Assembly: GCA_027489965.1 (NCBI GenBank)
Contig: JAIXZA010000006.1
Location: 53,313-117,312, forward strand
DNA from: Verrucomicrobiaceae bacterium
GTDB taxonomy: Bacteria; Verrucomicrobiota; Verrucomicrobiia; Verrucomicrobiales; Verrucomicrobiaceae
Direction: 5' to 3'
DNA length: 64,000 bases
Shown: piece by piece, positions 1 to 9,749 of the stretch
Layout of the letters: every line of letters starts with the position of its first letter
How positions within the stretch are numbered: the first letter of the stretch is position 1
Position numbers and translations under genes: made by a program
The notes under the pieces: model-generated
Databases searched by the model: none
Told to the model about the DNA's origin: nothing
Seen by the model: the letters and a program-made list of their open reading frames with translations, nothing else

Positions 1-1280
1 GGGGTGCCAGCGCCTGGCAGTTCCTGGATAAAGTGCATAAACACTGGATGCGGAACGTCATCTTCGTCATCCAGCAGTGTGACCTGCGCAGCGCTGAGGA
101 GATGAATGTGATCATCGACTACATGGGTCAACTGGCCCGCCAGCGTTACGGTCGTGATTTCCCGATCTTCCCCGTCTCGGCCAAAAAAGCCTATCTAGCA
201 CGCAGCTCCGGGCTGGATCGTGAAAAGCTGATGCAGGAAAGCGGCTTTCATGGCCTAGAAAACCACATCTCCACACTCGTGAGCCAGAATGCCACACGCC
301 TGAACAAGCTGGGCAGCAGCGTGCGCATCTCTCAGCAGCTTCTGAATCAACTCAATGAGAGAGTCATCGCCACTGCTGCTCAGGCCCAACGCGCCGCAGC
401 CATGGTGCATGAGCTCCAGACTGAGCGGGAGATGCAGGTGGACCGCACACTGAAAAAGATCCTACCTGCCCTGGATGCCACCGAGCGCGATTACCACGAG
501 GCCTGCCTACGCGTAGCCGACCTAGCCGACAACGCCTTAGCTACTCGTCGCGCCTTTGACAAACAAGACGCTGAGGACGACATGCCGGAAACGGGTAACA
601 AGGCCCAAAGCCTGGACCATCGCCTATTTCAAGATCTGCAACATCGCACCGGGGACCGCTGGCGTCAGGTCGGCATCATTTTAGAAGAAGACTACCTGCA
701 GTATGAGCGCTTCCTGCACGCCCAAGGACGCGGCAGCCTCTACCCAACCGATGAAAAACTACCCACTGAAGGCGATCCCGAAATCCGCCGCCTTTTCAGC
801 GCCCACATCGACAGCACCATCCGCCGTTTTGTGCTGAGCCTAAGACTGGATGAAACCATCGAGCCTGGACTGCTAGCCGCACGTCGCCGTGCCCGCTGGG
901 TGCCCTGGCTGGCCCTGCCCACGCTACTGGGCGCTGGGGCAGCCTGGTACTTTGAAGGACCTGTGGGAGCTGGTATTGCCCTGGGTGCCGGCCTACTACT
1001 GGTCGGAGCAGCCTTTCTCATCACTCAGGCCGCACTCAACACTGCCCGTAGCTCTCTGATCGACCGCTTAGAAGCCTCCGCCAAGCACCTGCGCCAAATG
1101 TTGGCTGACCAAGTTCAGCTCGACATCGCCACCCTCTTTGCCCGCTTCCTGACTGTGCTTGGCCCTGCCCAAGAGCAGGCCACCGCGAGAGAAGAGCACA
1201 TGCATGAGCAAACCGAGCGCCTGCGCCTTCTCTATGAAGACTTCGCCAAAGTCGAACAGCAAGTCCGCGCGGCTGCTTAA
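1..1280 (+). CDS. Dynamin-like GTPase family protein, C-terminal part (5' truncated by window edge)
   Basis: Frame is open to the window start (GASAWQFLDKVHKHWMRNVIFVIQQCDL); NTPase-like VIFVIQQCDL, FPVSAKKA, coiled regions and a hydrophobic hairpin WLALPTLLGAGAAWYFEGPVGAGIALGAGLLLVG. Confidence 0.7.
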   Translation, partial: GASAWQFLDKVHKHWMRNVIFVIQQCDLRSAEEMNVIIDYMGQLARQRYGRDFPIFPVSAKKAYLARSSGLDREKLMQESGFHGLENHISTLVSQNATRLNKLGSSVRISQQLLNQLNERVIATAAQAQRAAAMVHELQTEREMQVDRTLKKILPALDATERDYHEACLRVADLADNALATRRAFDKQDAEDDMPETGNKAQSLDHRLFQDLQHRTGDRWRQVGIILEEDYLQYERFLHAQGRGSLYPTDEKLPTEGDPEIRRLFSAHIDSTIRRFVLSLRLDETIEPGLLAARRRARWVPWLALPTLLGAGAAWYFEGPVGAGIALGAGLLLVGAAFLITQAALNTARSSLIDRLEASAKHLRQMLADQVQLDIATLFARFLTVLGPAQEQATAREEHMHEQTERLRLLYEDFAKVEQQVRAAA

Positions 1281-1317
1281 ATGTCCGTGCGTTTGTTCTA
1301 AATTCCGAAATGATAAG

Positions 1318-2412
1318 TCACTTCAGCTCTTGCGGAAGTTGGTCGGCCAGCTTTTTGATGCTTTCCGCATGGGAACGACTGGTGATCAGAAGAGCGTCTT
1401 TGGCCGAAACCACGATGAGATCCTGCACACCGAGCAGAGCGATGTGCTGGCCCGTCTGGGAAAAGACAAGGTTGCTGGAGCTGTCTAGCTGTGAGAATGC
1501 GCAGTTATGCTGGTTGCCCTGATCATCACTGGTGAGATAGCGGCCAACGCTGGTCCAGTTACCCACATCATCCCAGTCGAAAGTGGCCTCGATATTGAGC
1601 ACCCGAGAAGCGCGCTCCATGAGAGCGTAGTCGATGGAAAGCTTGGGCAGTTTGCCAAATTGCTTGCTGACCGTGGCACTGAAGTCTTTGGAATTACGCA
1701 GTTCCGAAATGAAATCTGCCAACGCAGGACAATGGCGGCTAAGCTCGCTAAAAATGGCAGGGATCGTCCAAATGAACATGCCTGCATTCCAGGTGAATGT
1801 GCCCTGACTGAGGAAGTGCTCGGCCAGATCAGGATTCGGTTTTTCACGGAAGCGCTCCACTTCATACACCGCCAAATCATCTACACCAGGCAGGGAAGCC
1901 CGGCGTCCACGCTCCACGTAGCCATAACTCGGGCAGGCCCAGGTTGGCTTGATGCCAATCGTCACCAGACTGCTACCGACTTCGGCAGCCTTGGCTGCAT
2001 TGGTGAGCACGCGGTGAAACTCGTGATGATCCTTGATCAAATGATCGGCAGGCAGAACCATCATCGTCGCAGTCGGATCACGGGCCACAACCCAGCCGAC
2101 TCCGAGGGCTATAGCAGGTGCTGTATCGCGCTTTTCAGGCTCGGCAATGATGTTTTCTTTCGGCAACTGCGGCAACAGCTTTCTCACCGCAGCCTCCTGC
2201 TGTTTATTGGTAAGAATGACGATGTTTTCCGTCGGCACCAGGCCGTCCAGACGATCCACGGTCATCTCCAGAAGAGTTTTATCCCCAAAGAGTTTCAGCA
2301 ACTGCTTCGGCAGCGAGTCACGGCTAATCGGCCAGAAGCGCTGACCGCTGCCACCAGCAAGAATGAGGGCATAACGAGAGGGAGATCCAGAGGAATTCAT
2401 TATTGTTATCAT
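1318..2412 (-). CDS. manC: Mannose-1-phosphate guanylyltransferase
   Basis: N-terminal nucleotidyltransferase signature ALILAGGSGQRFWPISRDSLPKQLLKLFGDKTLLEMT; EKRDTAPAIALG; FxWNAGMFIW. Confidence 0.9.
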   Translation of the reverse strand: MITIMNSSGSPSRYALILAGGSGQRFWPISRDSLPKQLLKLFGDKTLLEMTVDRLDGLVPTENIVILTNKQQEAAVRKLLPQLPKENIIAEPEKRDTAPAIALGVGWVVARDPTATMMVLPADHLIKDHHEFHRVLTNAAKAAEVGSSLVTIGIKPTWACPSYGYVERGRRASLPGVDDLAVYEVERFREKPNPDLAEHFLSQGTFTWNAGMFIWTIPAIFSELSRHCPALADFISELRNSKDFSATVSKQFGKLPKLSIDYALMERASRVLNIEATFDWDDVGNWTSVGRYLTSDDQGNQHNCAFSQLDSSSNLVFSQTGQHIALLGVQDLIVVSAKDALLITSRSHAESIKKLADQLPQELK

Positions 2413-2480
2413 GAAGCATCGTCAAGCTTCGAGCAAATTCCACTTTGGGGAATCTTCGAACGTGCTATACTTTCTAAGTT

Positions 2481-2795
2481 ATGACTGAGAGCACCGCCGA
2501 AAATCGATATGAAACTTACGCCAGCGTGATCGCCCCTGCGGCAGCTGGTTGCGCTTTGGGCATCTTGTTTGGACGTGGCATGAGCCGCAGTTCCTCAAAC
2601 ATCATTGCCCTCACCCTGCTTGCCGCCAGTGCCGTGGTCGCCGCACCAGTGATCACCGATTTGGTGCAGCGCACAGCCAATCGCCCCAGCTCAGACCGCG
2701 GCAGTCGCCGTCGCCTTGAAGGCATTCGCAACAATGCTCCTGAGTCCGAGCTGACAGAATTCTTTGTGGACTCCCCAAACGCTTTCCTACCATAA
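2481..2795 (+). CDS. Small membrane-associated hypothetical protein (two hydrophobic segments)
   Basis: 104-aa ORF with hydrophobic stretches, immediately followed by the lipoprotein ORF at 2798. Confidence 0.55.
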   Translation: MTESTAENRYETYASVIAPAAAGCALGILFGRGMSRSSSNIIALTLLAASAVVAAPVITDLVQRTANRPSSDRGSRRRLEGIRNNAPESELTEFFVDSPNAFLP

Positions 2796-2797
2796 CC

Positions 2798-3163
2798 ATG
2801 AAAACTCTCGGCCTCGCCACGCTTATCCTTGCTACGGCACTTTTTGGAGCCAGTTGCACCACGGGCGGGCTGGATGGCCGCAAGTATGCCAATAACAGCC
2901 CATCTCCGGTTCAAGGAAAGATGGGCGTCTCCTACAAACGGGTCAAAGCTGACACGCCTGTCGTAGAAGAAACGGCTCCGCGCACGGTTGAGTCAGACGG
3001 TCTCCTGGGAGCATTCACAGGTCCAAATAACGAGCCTCCAGGCCTTTTCGACCGCCATGAAACACCGGATGAACCAGGTGCTGAATATTGGCTGAAAGGA
3101 CAGCAATCAGCCTCCCCTGTTCAGGGAAAGATGGGTGTGCGTATCTCTCGCGTGAAAAAATAG
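2798..3163 (+). CDS. Small putative lipoprotein with repeated SPVQGKMGV motif
   Basis: Signal peptide plus lipobox-like LFGASC; SPVQGKMGVSYKRVKA and SPVQGKMGVRISRVKK. Confidence 0.7.
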   Translation: MKTLGLATLILATALFGASCTTGGLDGRKYANNSPSPVQGKMGVSYKRVKADTPVVEETAPRTVESDGLLGAFTGPNNEPPGLFDRHETPDEPGAEYWLKGQQSASPVQGKMGVRISRVKK

Positions 3164-3167
3164 CTGC

Positions 3168-4196
3168 CTAGACAGGTCGGAGAACACTTTTCACGACTTC
3201 GCCTTTGTGCATTTTTTCGAAGGCTTCGTGCCATTCGGTGACGGGCCAAACGCCGCCGATGATGGGCTTCACATCAAACTGACCACTGCTCATCAGCGCG
3301 ATGACACGCTCCCAGATCGGCCAATTGTGGCTGAAGCTGCCTTGTAGCGTGATGTTCTTTTGCACGAGCTGATCGAGATTAAACCCGAGAGGCTGGGGGC
3401 CCCAACCGACTTTGGAAATCCAGCCCGCTGGGCGCACGATGTCCAAAGCGATCTTCAGTGTGACGCTCGCACCCGCAGCATCAATGACGCCGTCACAACC
3501 GAGTCCATCACGCTCCATGGCCCAGGGTTTAGGATCTCCGATGATGACCTCGCAGCCGTAATGCTTGCGGGCGAGTTCTAGTCGATGGGCGTCCTGGGGT
3601 AAGCCCACGATAGCCACCTGAGCACCACATTGTTTAGCCATGGCCGCGCAGAGGATGCCGATGGTGCCAGGTCCGAGGACCACAATGCGATCTCCGGGCT
3701 CTATGCGAGCATTTTTGACCACGGCATTGTAAGCCACACAGCAGGGCTCCGTGAGGCAGGCCTGCTCAAAAGGAAGATGGTCTGGCACATGATGCAGGAT
3801 GCGGCTTGGCACACGCACATACCTCGTCATCGCGCCATTCACCCCATAACCAAAACCTTTGCGCGTGCTATCGAGGTTGTAGAGTCCACGGCGCGTCATC
3901 GGATTGTCTTTGGAGATGATCGCAGCCGTTTCCGAAACGACTCGGTCCCCTTCCTTCCAGCCTTCGACGTCCTTGCCGACCTCGATGATGTGCCCACCAA
4001 ACTCGTGCCCCAGCACGACTGGATAATTGACGGGCCAGGAATGATCAGCAGTCCACTGATGCAGATCAGAACCACAAACCCCCACATTGGCGACTTCAAG
4101 AAGCACGTCTTCGGAGCCAATGGTGGGCTTCTCGATTTCACGGATTTCGACAGAGCCTTTATCAGGCGCATAATTAACGACGGCAGCAGATTTCAT
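3168..4196 (-). CDS. Zinc-binding alcohol/sorbitol dehydrogenase family protein
   Basis: GVCGSDLHQW, VLGHEFGGHIIEVGKDV, GDRVVVLGPGTIGIL Rossmann motif (MDR family). Confidence 0.88.
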   Translation of the reverse strand: MKSAAVVNYAPDKGSVEIREIEKPTIGSEDVLLEVANVGVCGSDLHQWTADHSWPVNYPVVLGHEFGGHIIEVGKDVEGWKEGDRVVSETAAIISKDNPMTRRGLYNLDSTRKGFGYGVNGAMTRYVRVPSRILHHVPDHLPFEQACLTEPCCVAYNAVVKNARIEPGDRIVVLGPGTIGILCAAMAKQCGAQVAIVGLPQDAHRLELARKHYGCEVIIGDPKPWAMERDGLGCDGVIDAAGASVTLKIALDIVRPAGWISKVGWGPQPLGFNLDQLVQKNITLQGSFSHNWPIWERVIALMSSGQFDVKPIIGGVWPVTEWHEAFEKMHKGEVVKSVLRPV

Positions 4197-4268
4197 GGTC
4201 GCGAATAATGAAGCAATCTTCTAGAATCGTCACGACAAAGAATACGCGAAATGCGACACCCGAGAGGC

Positions 4269-4997
4269 TTATTGAGCGAAGGCTTGAAACATCTCCTCGA
4301 GTTCCTGCCTTATTAAGCCAGGGTCAGTGGTATCCAATGTCGTGGCCAGCTCTCTTTCGACGCACTCTCTGTATTGCGTCCTCATTCGATACAGGGCCGT
4401 GCGCACTGTTCCTGGCTGCATTTTGACACTGACGGCCAGCGCATCAAGCCTTACCGCATCATCTTCTTGTACGAGACAATCTTTGAGCAGGATAAAGCGC
4501 TCTGCCTGATTGCGCTGGGTGTAGAGATCACCCAGAACCGTTAGACTGCGGCCCAGCACGGAGCGCGCCCATTCGCGGGCGTAGATCTTTTCGGAAGAGA
4601 GCTCAGGATCTTGTAGCTCTTTGCACAAGCGACTTTCTGCGCTGTCAAAATCGTCAATTGAAACATGCCAAGCCCCTTCCCCACGCTTGGTGCACTGGTC
4701 TTTGTGCCATTCATTAAGCCTGTAGTTATTGAAAGCCTTCAGAAGCAGATTGCGCAGCTTACCTTTTGAAGCATCCGCTTTGGCAAAGGTATCACGTCGC
4801 AGCAGCGTGACAAAAAAGCCCTGCACCGCATCCTGAGCATCATGCTCAGTCAGACGCTCATAACGTGCCACGGCATAGAGTGGCTCCCAGTAGGCACGGC
4901 AGAGCGTCTCGTTCGCCGCACGGACATCCACCTCTGATCCGTCACGCAGTGTCTGGATTAAAGTCCAGCGGGTGTTAGGAAAAGAGGCAGGCTGCAT
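4269..4997 (-). CDS. ECF-type RNA polymerase sigma factor (PVC-type)
   Basis: FPNTRWTLIQTLRDG, LTEHDAQDAVQGFFVTLL, C-terminal sigma-4-like MQPGTVRTALYRMRTQYRECV; start taken at MQPASFPNTRW. Confidence 0.8.
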   Translation of the reverse strand: MQPASFPNTRWTLIQTLRDGSEVDVRAANETLCRAYWEPLYAVARYERLTEHDAQDAVQGFFVTLLRRDTFAKADASKGKLRNLLLKAFNNYRLNEWHKDQCTKRGEGAWHVSIDDFDSAESRLCKELQDPELSSEKIYAREWARSVLGRSLTVLGDLYTQRNQAERFILLKDCLVQEDDAVRLDALAVSVKMQPGTVRTALYRMRTQYRECVERELATTLDTTDPGLIRQELEEMFQAFAQ

Positions 4998-5469
4998 TAG
5001 TATTAAAAAATTCAAATAGGTCTACATGGGAAGTAACATAATTTAAACATTTTTTCTTATATTTGATTATTATTTTTTGTTAAACACCATTTGGCATAAA
5101 TTGAGACCACCTTAGCCGCCGACAGGCCCATGATCACAGAAGACCTCACTAAATGATCAGCCACCCTCGGTCTTGGATACGCGGCGATTGGAGGATCAAT
5201 CGCCCTGACCACCAACTCCGCCCCGCAGCAGATTCTGGATTCCATCCTAAACCTTTAAATTACGTGATTATTCCCAACCTCCTGGTTTCTCATCAACTTC
5301 ACGAGGCCTGCGTCTGCGATCCCCATCTCTCCGTCTCCCCAAGCATACCAGAAAAGTTTTTTCTTCCCGCCTGTAACGCGCCAAAAAAAGTGCGGCAGTA
5401 AGAGGTGCCGACAACTTATCGGCGCAATCGAAAGCAACAGATCACCAAACAAATCAGCACATCACCATT

Positions 5470-6738
5470 ATGTCATTCGCAGATAAAAGTCAGTTTGAAT
5501 ACCTGGCCCAGGCACTTGTGAAAGAGTTCCCGGCGCTTCAGAACACCAGCACCAACTCCACCTTCTTCCAGTTCACGGGCGAACCGATTGAGGCAGACTG
5601 GGGCGATGGCAGCAGCTTAGCCGCTTACCATGATGCCAACACGGGTCCTGGTTCGCTCGATGGGTTTTACACTCCAACGTCCATTGATGTGGCGCAGTCT
5701 TACCAAGACTTCATCGCGTCCATTGCGCCATCGAATTTTGGGACCAATTCCCAATATCAGGGTTTCCAGGCTCAGCTCAGCGCGCTGGCCTCTGAATATG
5801 CTACCCTGTCCACGAAAGCCCTTGCGGATTTCAAAACCTGGATTGCCCAGAATCCATCCTTTGCACCGGACTTTGCAGGTTTCAAGGGTTACACCACTTG
5901 GCTGACCACCGATGCCACAGGAGGACCCGCATGGAAGGCAAAGCTTGATGACAATAAGGGCCAGCAAGCTGCCGTGATCAAGTCCATTGCAGAGTTCATG
6001 ACATCCGTGGATAGCACGCTCGCCAGGGCTCAGAAAGCCTCCCAGGATCCGGCGAACATGGCTACCCTTGTATCAGATAGCGGTGTTACGGGCTCCTACC
6101 CGTTCACCTCCATCCAGGACATCACAGGAGCGATGGCGGCTTGGACCTCCATGGCTGCGGGAAACTACGAACTCGATACCACGATCAATGCAGAGACAAT
6201 CTCCGCAACCCCGTGGAATCAGGTCGTGACGACCACGGTCTCCAGGAGCTGTGGGAAGATCTCAACAAACACGGAAATTGATTACAATCGCATTGTCACG
6301 GACACGAAGTTCAACCTCAGGGTGTGTGCCATCGGTGCTCGCGTGTTTACGGTGTCTCGTGGTAACTGGTTTGATGCCTCCTGGCTCACCTCCAGCAACT
6401 TCTCCTTGCCAGAGGGTTGCCGGTTCAAGGTTGCTGATTTCTTCGGCCCTCAGGGAACACTGAAGATGATCCCCGTTTCGATGCTCGTCATCTACAAGCC
6501 TCGCGTGGAGATCACCATCTCCACTCAGACGTTTGATGAAACGGTCTCCAATTACTTCTCGGCCAGTGCCTCTCTTAGCCTCTTTGGGCTGAACTTCTCC
6601 CTGGGAGCGAGCTTGAATAACATCGCCATCCGTGATGACGGCACCCAGACGGTGAAGATTGTGCTCGATAGCTACAGCGCTCCGAACACGGTGCCGCAGC
6701 TCTTCGGCGTGTCCTCACAGTCCTTCTACCGCCCCTAA
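5470..6738 (+). CDS. Hypothetical protein, tandem paralog 1
   Basis: 422-aa ORF, no obvious signal peptide; clear similarity over its length to the ORF at 7077..8360 (FEYLAQA, FFQFTG, NTGPGSLDGFY, SYQDFIASIAP, MIPVSMLVIYKPRVEIT, FGVSSQSFYRP). Confidence 0.85.
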   Translation: MSFADKSQFEYLAQALVKEFPALQNTSTNSTFFQFTGEPIEADWGDGSSLAAYHDANTGPGSLDGFYTPTSIDVAQSYQDFIASIAPSNFGTNSQYQGFQAQLSALASEYATLSTKALADFKTWIAQNPSFAPDFAGFKGYTTWLTTDATGGPAWKAKLDDNKGQQAAVIKSIAEFMTSVDSTLARAQKASQDPANMATLVSDSGVTGSYPFTSIQDITGAMAAWTSMAAGNYELDTTINAETISATPWNQVVTTTVSRSCGKISTNTEIDYNRIVTDTKFNLRVCAIGARVFTVSRGNWFDASWLTSSNFSLPEGCRFKVADFFGPQGTLKMIPVSMLVIYKPRVEITISTQTFDETVSNYFSASASLSLFGLNFSLGASLNNIAIRDDGTQTVKIVLDSYSAPNTVPQLFGVSSQSFYRP

Positions 6739-6832
6739 GCGCCGGGAAGACCAAGGCTAATCCTCCTCGGTGCTGTAATGCCCTCAGCTCTTGGGCCTGC
6801 GGTGCCGAGGTATCGCCATATTTCAATACAAT

Positions 6833-6869
6833 GCCACTGCAGGTCATTCTTGCAGTGGCGTTTCTCTTG
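6833..6869 (+). terminator. Putative rho-independent terminator after paralog 1
   Basis: GCCACTGCA-ggtcattct-TGCAGTGGC stem followed by GTTTCTCTT. Confidence 0.5.
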
Positions 6870-7076
6870 TCGCTGTGCTGAAGCAACAAAAGGAGCTTCA
6901 AAGCGAAGGGAAGAGTCCTCATGGAAGTGGAATCCTCCTCAACCAGCCACGTTATCCCCTCGCTAGGTGTCTCTTTTCATGTCGGCCTGAAGTAGAACAC
7001 CCGCTCTCCATGCAAACTCTACCAGGATGGTGTGTAGATCCCCATCCAAGCTTTCTCCCTCCACTCCCTACTCCCC

Positions 7077-8360
7077 ATGGCCCTCAATGATGCCAGCCAG
7101 TTTGAATACCTTGCCCAGGCCATCCTTGAGGCCTTCCCAGGCTTGCAGAACACAGCGACGAACGGGACCTACTTTCAATTCACCGGAGCGCCGATAGCCG
7201 CCGTTTGGGAAGATGGCGAAGACATGGACGCTTACACGCTCGCCAACACCGGCCCCGGCACGCTGGACGGATTCTACGAACCCACGACCACTGACGTGGC
7301 AAAGTCTTACCAAGATTTCATTGCCTCGATCGCGCCGACGGACATCACCACCAACAAGCAATGGCTGGCCTGCCAAACCCAACTCACCACCCTTGCGAAA
7401 CAGTACTCAACAGTAAGCACCCGGGCCAGCGCGGCCTTCAATACTTGGCTCGCTCAGAACCCCTCCTTCAAGCCTGACTTCGCTGGCTTCAGCGGGTTCG
7501 ATAAATGGCTGGTCACACCCAACACCCCGGGCCCCGGCTGGAATGACCAACTCTCCAACAATCTGGACCTACAGACTGGTGTGAAGCAAGAGATCGCTGG
7601 CCTAATGACGGCCGTGGATGGCCTGCTTGGCAAAGCCCAGACCGCCGCTACGAATCCCGCAAACATGTCCACCTTTGTCGGGGCTGGAGTCACGAGGCAG
7701 GTGCCACTCACCACCATAGAGGACATAAGCGGCGCCATGACGGCCTGGACCGCCGCTGCACCAGGTAACTATGAACTCCAGGTCAGCCTGCATCGCAACA
7801 ACCGCCTGATCGCCAGTAACGCCATGATACCTTGGCATCTGCTCGCGGCTCCCAATGTTCCCACGACCTGGGGCAGCCTTGCTACCGGCCAAGTCATGAA
7901 TACCAGCCTCCTCGTGGCTGATCCCCAGTTCAGCATCCAGGTAATGGCTATCGGCGCGCGAGTCTTCAACGTTAGCCGCGGTCCCTGGTATGATTCAGGC
8001 TGGCTCACTGCTTCCAACTGCACCCTAGCCAAAGGATCGTCTTTCATTCTGACTGATTTCTTTGGCCTGCGAGGCACGCTGAAATTGATCCCACTGTCCA
8101 TGCTTGTTATCTACAAGCCGCGCGTGGAGATCACCGTCTCCAGTGCCACCTATGAACAGGAGATGAGCCACTATTTCATCCCCGGCGGCACGATTACCCT
8201 CTTCGGCATGGACTTCAACATGGGGCCCAATGTGAACGATCTCATCACCCGCGATGCCTCTTCACAGATTGTGAAGATCGTGCTCGATAGCTACGACGCT
8301 CCCAACACCGTACCCCTGCTATTCGGCGTCTCCTCACAGTCATTCTATCGGCCTAAGTGA
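7077..8360 (+). CDS. Hypothetical protein, tandem paralog 2
   Basis: 427-aa ORF paralogous to 5470..6738; near-identical C-terminus LFGVSSQSFYRPK. Confidence 0.85.
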   Translation: MALNDASQFEYLAQAILEAFPGLQNTATNGTYFQFTGAPIAAVWEDGEDMDAYTLANTGPGTLDGFYEPTTTDVAKSYQDFIASIAPTDITTNKQWLACQTQLTTLAKQYSTVSTRASAAFNTWLAQNPSFKPDFAGFSGFDKWLVTPNTPGPGWNDQLSNNLDLQTGVKQEIAGLMTAVDGLLGKAQTAATNPANMSTFVGAGVTRQVPLTTIEDISGAMTAWTAAAPGNYELQVSLHRNNRLIASNAMIPWHLLAAPNVPTTWGSLATGQVMNTSLLVADPQFSIQVMAIGARVFNVSRGPWYDSGWLTASNCTLAKGSSFILTDFFGLRGTLKLIPLSMLVIYKPRVEITVSSATYEQEMSHYFIPGGTITLFGMDFNMGPNVNDLITRDASSQIVKIVLDSYDAPNTVPLLFGVSSQSFYRPK

Positions 8361-8591
8361 TGGTGATGAGGGAACCGGGATCGTGGTTGTCTTTTGACTA
8401 ACTGCATGGCTATTGAGCCAGAAGTTACCTCCTGTTCCACACTTTAGCGTAGGGTAATTCGGTTACCCCAGAGCAACTTGGTCCCTTTCCGCTGAAACCA
8501 GCAGGAGAACCTTCCTGCCCTCAAGCCGCTTCAGCCATGCTAACGAGTGAGCCGAGACGCGAGCTGCATTCCCCCAGCTTCCTTCTTCACC

Positions 8592-9342
8592 TCAACCCTG
8601 GCGTTCCGCTTTCCGAAATTCTTCCAATTCCTTGCGCAACGGCTTCCAGTAGGCGCCGTCTAGGGCCTGCTCAGCTTGGCGCTCAGTATCTAGGCTAGGC
8701 GAAGGGCTTCGATGTCCTGAGCGGTTGCGAGAATGAGAAGCGGGCGCTGTTGGCTCAGATCGTGAGCTTGCATAGGGTAGTCGCTGGCGAGTGTGCTGAG
8801 TAGTTCCAGTGTGCGCACTTCATGTAGCCAAAACTTGATGAAATCGTCACTGGGAAAGTCTCTGTTTTCACGGTGATGAATCGCAGCCAGCAACTCGATC
8901 ATCGGCCAATCATTGCTGCGCTGCATTTTTTAGCCTGAACTAAATCGAGGATGCTCAGCAGGTTAAACTCAGCACCATGAGCATCGCCAAAAGTCGCACG
9001 CCGCTCCCATAGTGTGGCGAAGTCAGAGACACCACGCATCTTCGTCATCACATCTACTCTCATGCCTTCGACGCCCCGTGCCTAGCAGCGGTAATGAATC
9101 GCATGACCTCGGGCAAGAGCTTCTGGATCAAAGCGCGGAATCGCTATGCGCTCAGCCTGCAGTTCAGTCAGCGCCGCGTGCATGCACACGAAATTTGCGG
9201 CCTCTGCCAGGATGGCGAAGTCGATGTCTTTGCTAACTTGCGCCGCGCCGTAAAACACGCAGGCCTGCCCGCCCATGAGCAGAGCCTGGACTCCATGATT
9301 CTGGAAGGTCAAAAGGACTTGTCGGATCGGGGTCGGGATCAA
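8592..9342 (-). pseudogene. Degraded nucleotidyltransferase-like (AbiEii-type NTase fold) gene
   Basis: Reading continues across three lesions: LLMGGQACVFYGAAQVSKDIDFAIL...HAIHYRC[TAG]ARGVEGMRVDVMTKMRGVSDFATLWERRATFGDAHGAEFNLLSILDLVQAKK[frameshift]MQRSNDWPMIELLAAIHH...IEALRLA[frameshift]LDTERQAEQALDGAYWKPLRKELEEFRKAERQG*. Confidence 0.75.
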
Positions 9343-9457
9343 GGGTGCCTCCTTGTGCTAGGTAGTTCGCGAAGATGATCTCGCTTTGTTCAAAGCGTTG
9401 CATAGGAGTGAGGTTGATCCACTCCTGCCATTCTTCCGGCATTTGCTCATAGGTCAT
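9233..9457 (-). CDS. Small hypothetical protein upstream of and overlapping the NTase pseudogene
   Basis: TPMQRFEQSEIIFANYLAQGGTLDPDPDPTSPFDLPE reads as plausible protein; the start is uncertain. Confidence 0.4.
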   Translation of the reverse strand: MTYEQMPEEWQEWINLTPMQRFEQSEIIFANYLAQGGTLDPDPDPTSPFDLPESWSPGSAHGRAGLRVLRRGAS

Positions 9458-9749
9458 CTTGAGCGCATGTTCAAAACCATGCACTAAAAACGCAACGCCG
9501 AAGCTCTGCCTTGTCACAGTGCCATGTCACTTAAGCTGCGCGGTTCATGCCAGAAACACATCAGCTCCTACCTGCCACTGTCACCGTTGGCCAGCAGCCG
9601 CGCACACTCGGCGAGTGGCAGCGCAGGGGGGGCGTCATGGCCCATCCAGCTCGGCTAGCACCACTTGTTGGAAGGAAGTTAAAGTCATGCATTCAATTCC
9701 TGTGCTCGATGCCAAGCGCGGGAAGAGACAAGCAAGATAATGAAACCCC

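Noticed and set aside
1507-2484. 325-aa plus ORF antisense to manC
   Set aside because: The minus frame has unmistakable GMP transferase motifs; the plus ORF is its shadow.
5057-5401. Small ORFs in the AT-rich region upstream of paralog 1
   Set aside because: Overlap on both strands with no protein-like motifs; more likely promoter or intergenic DNA.
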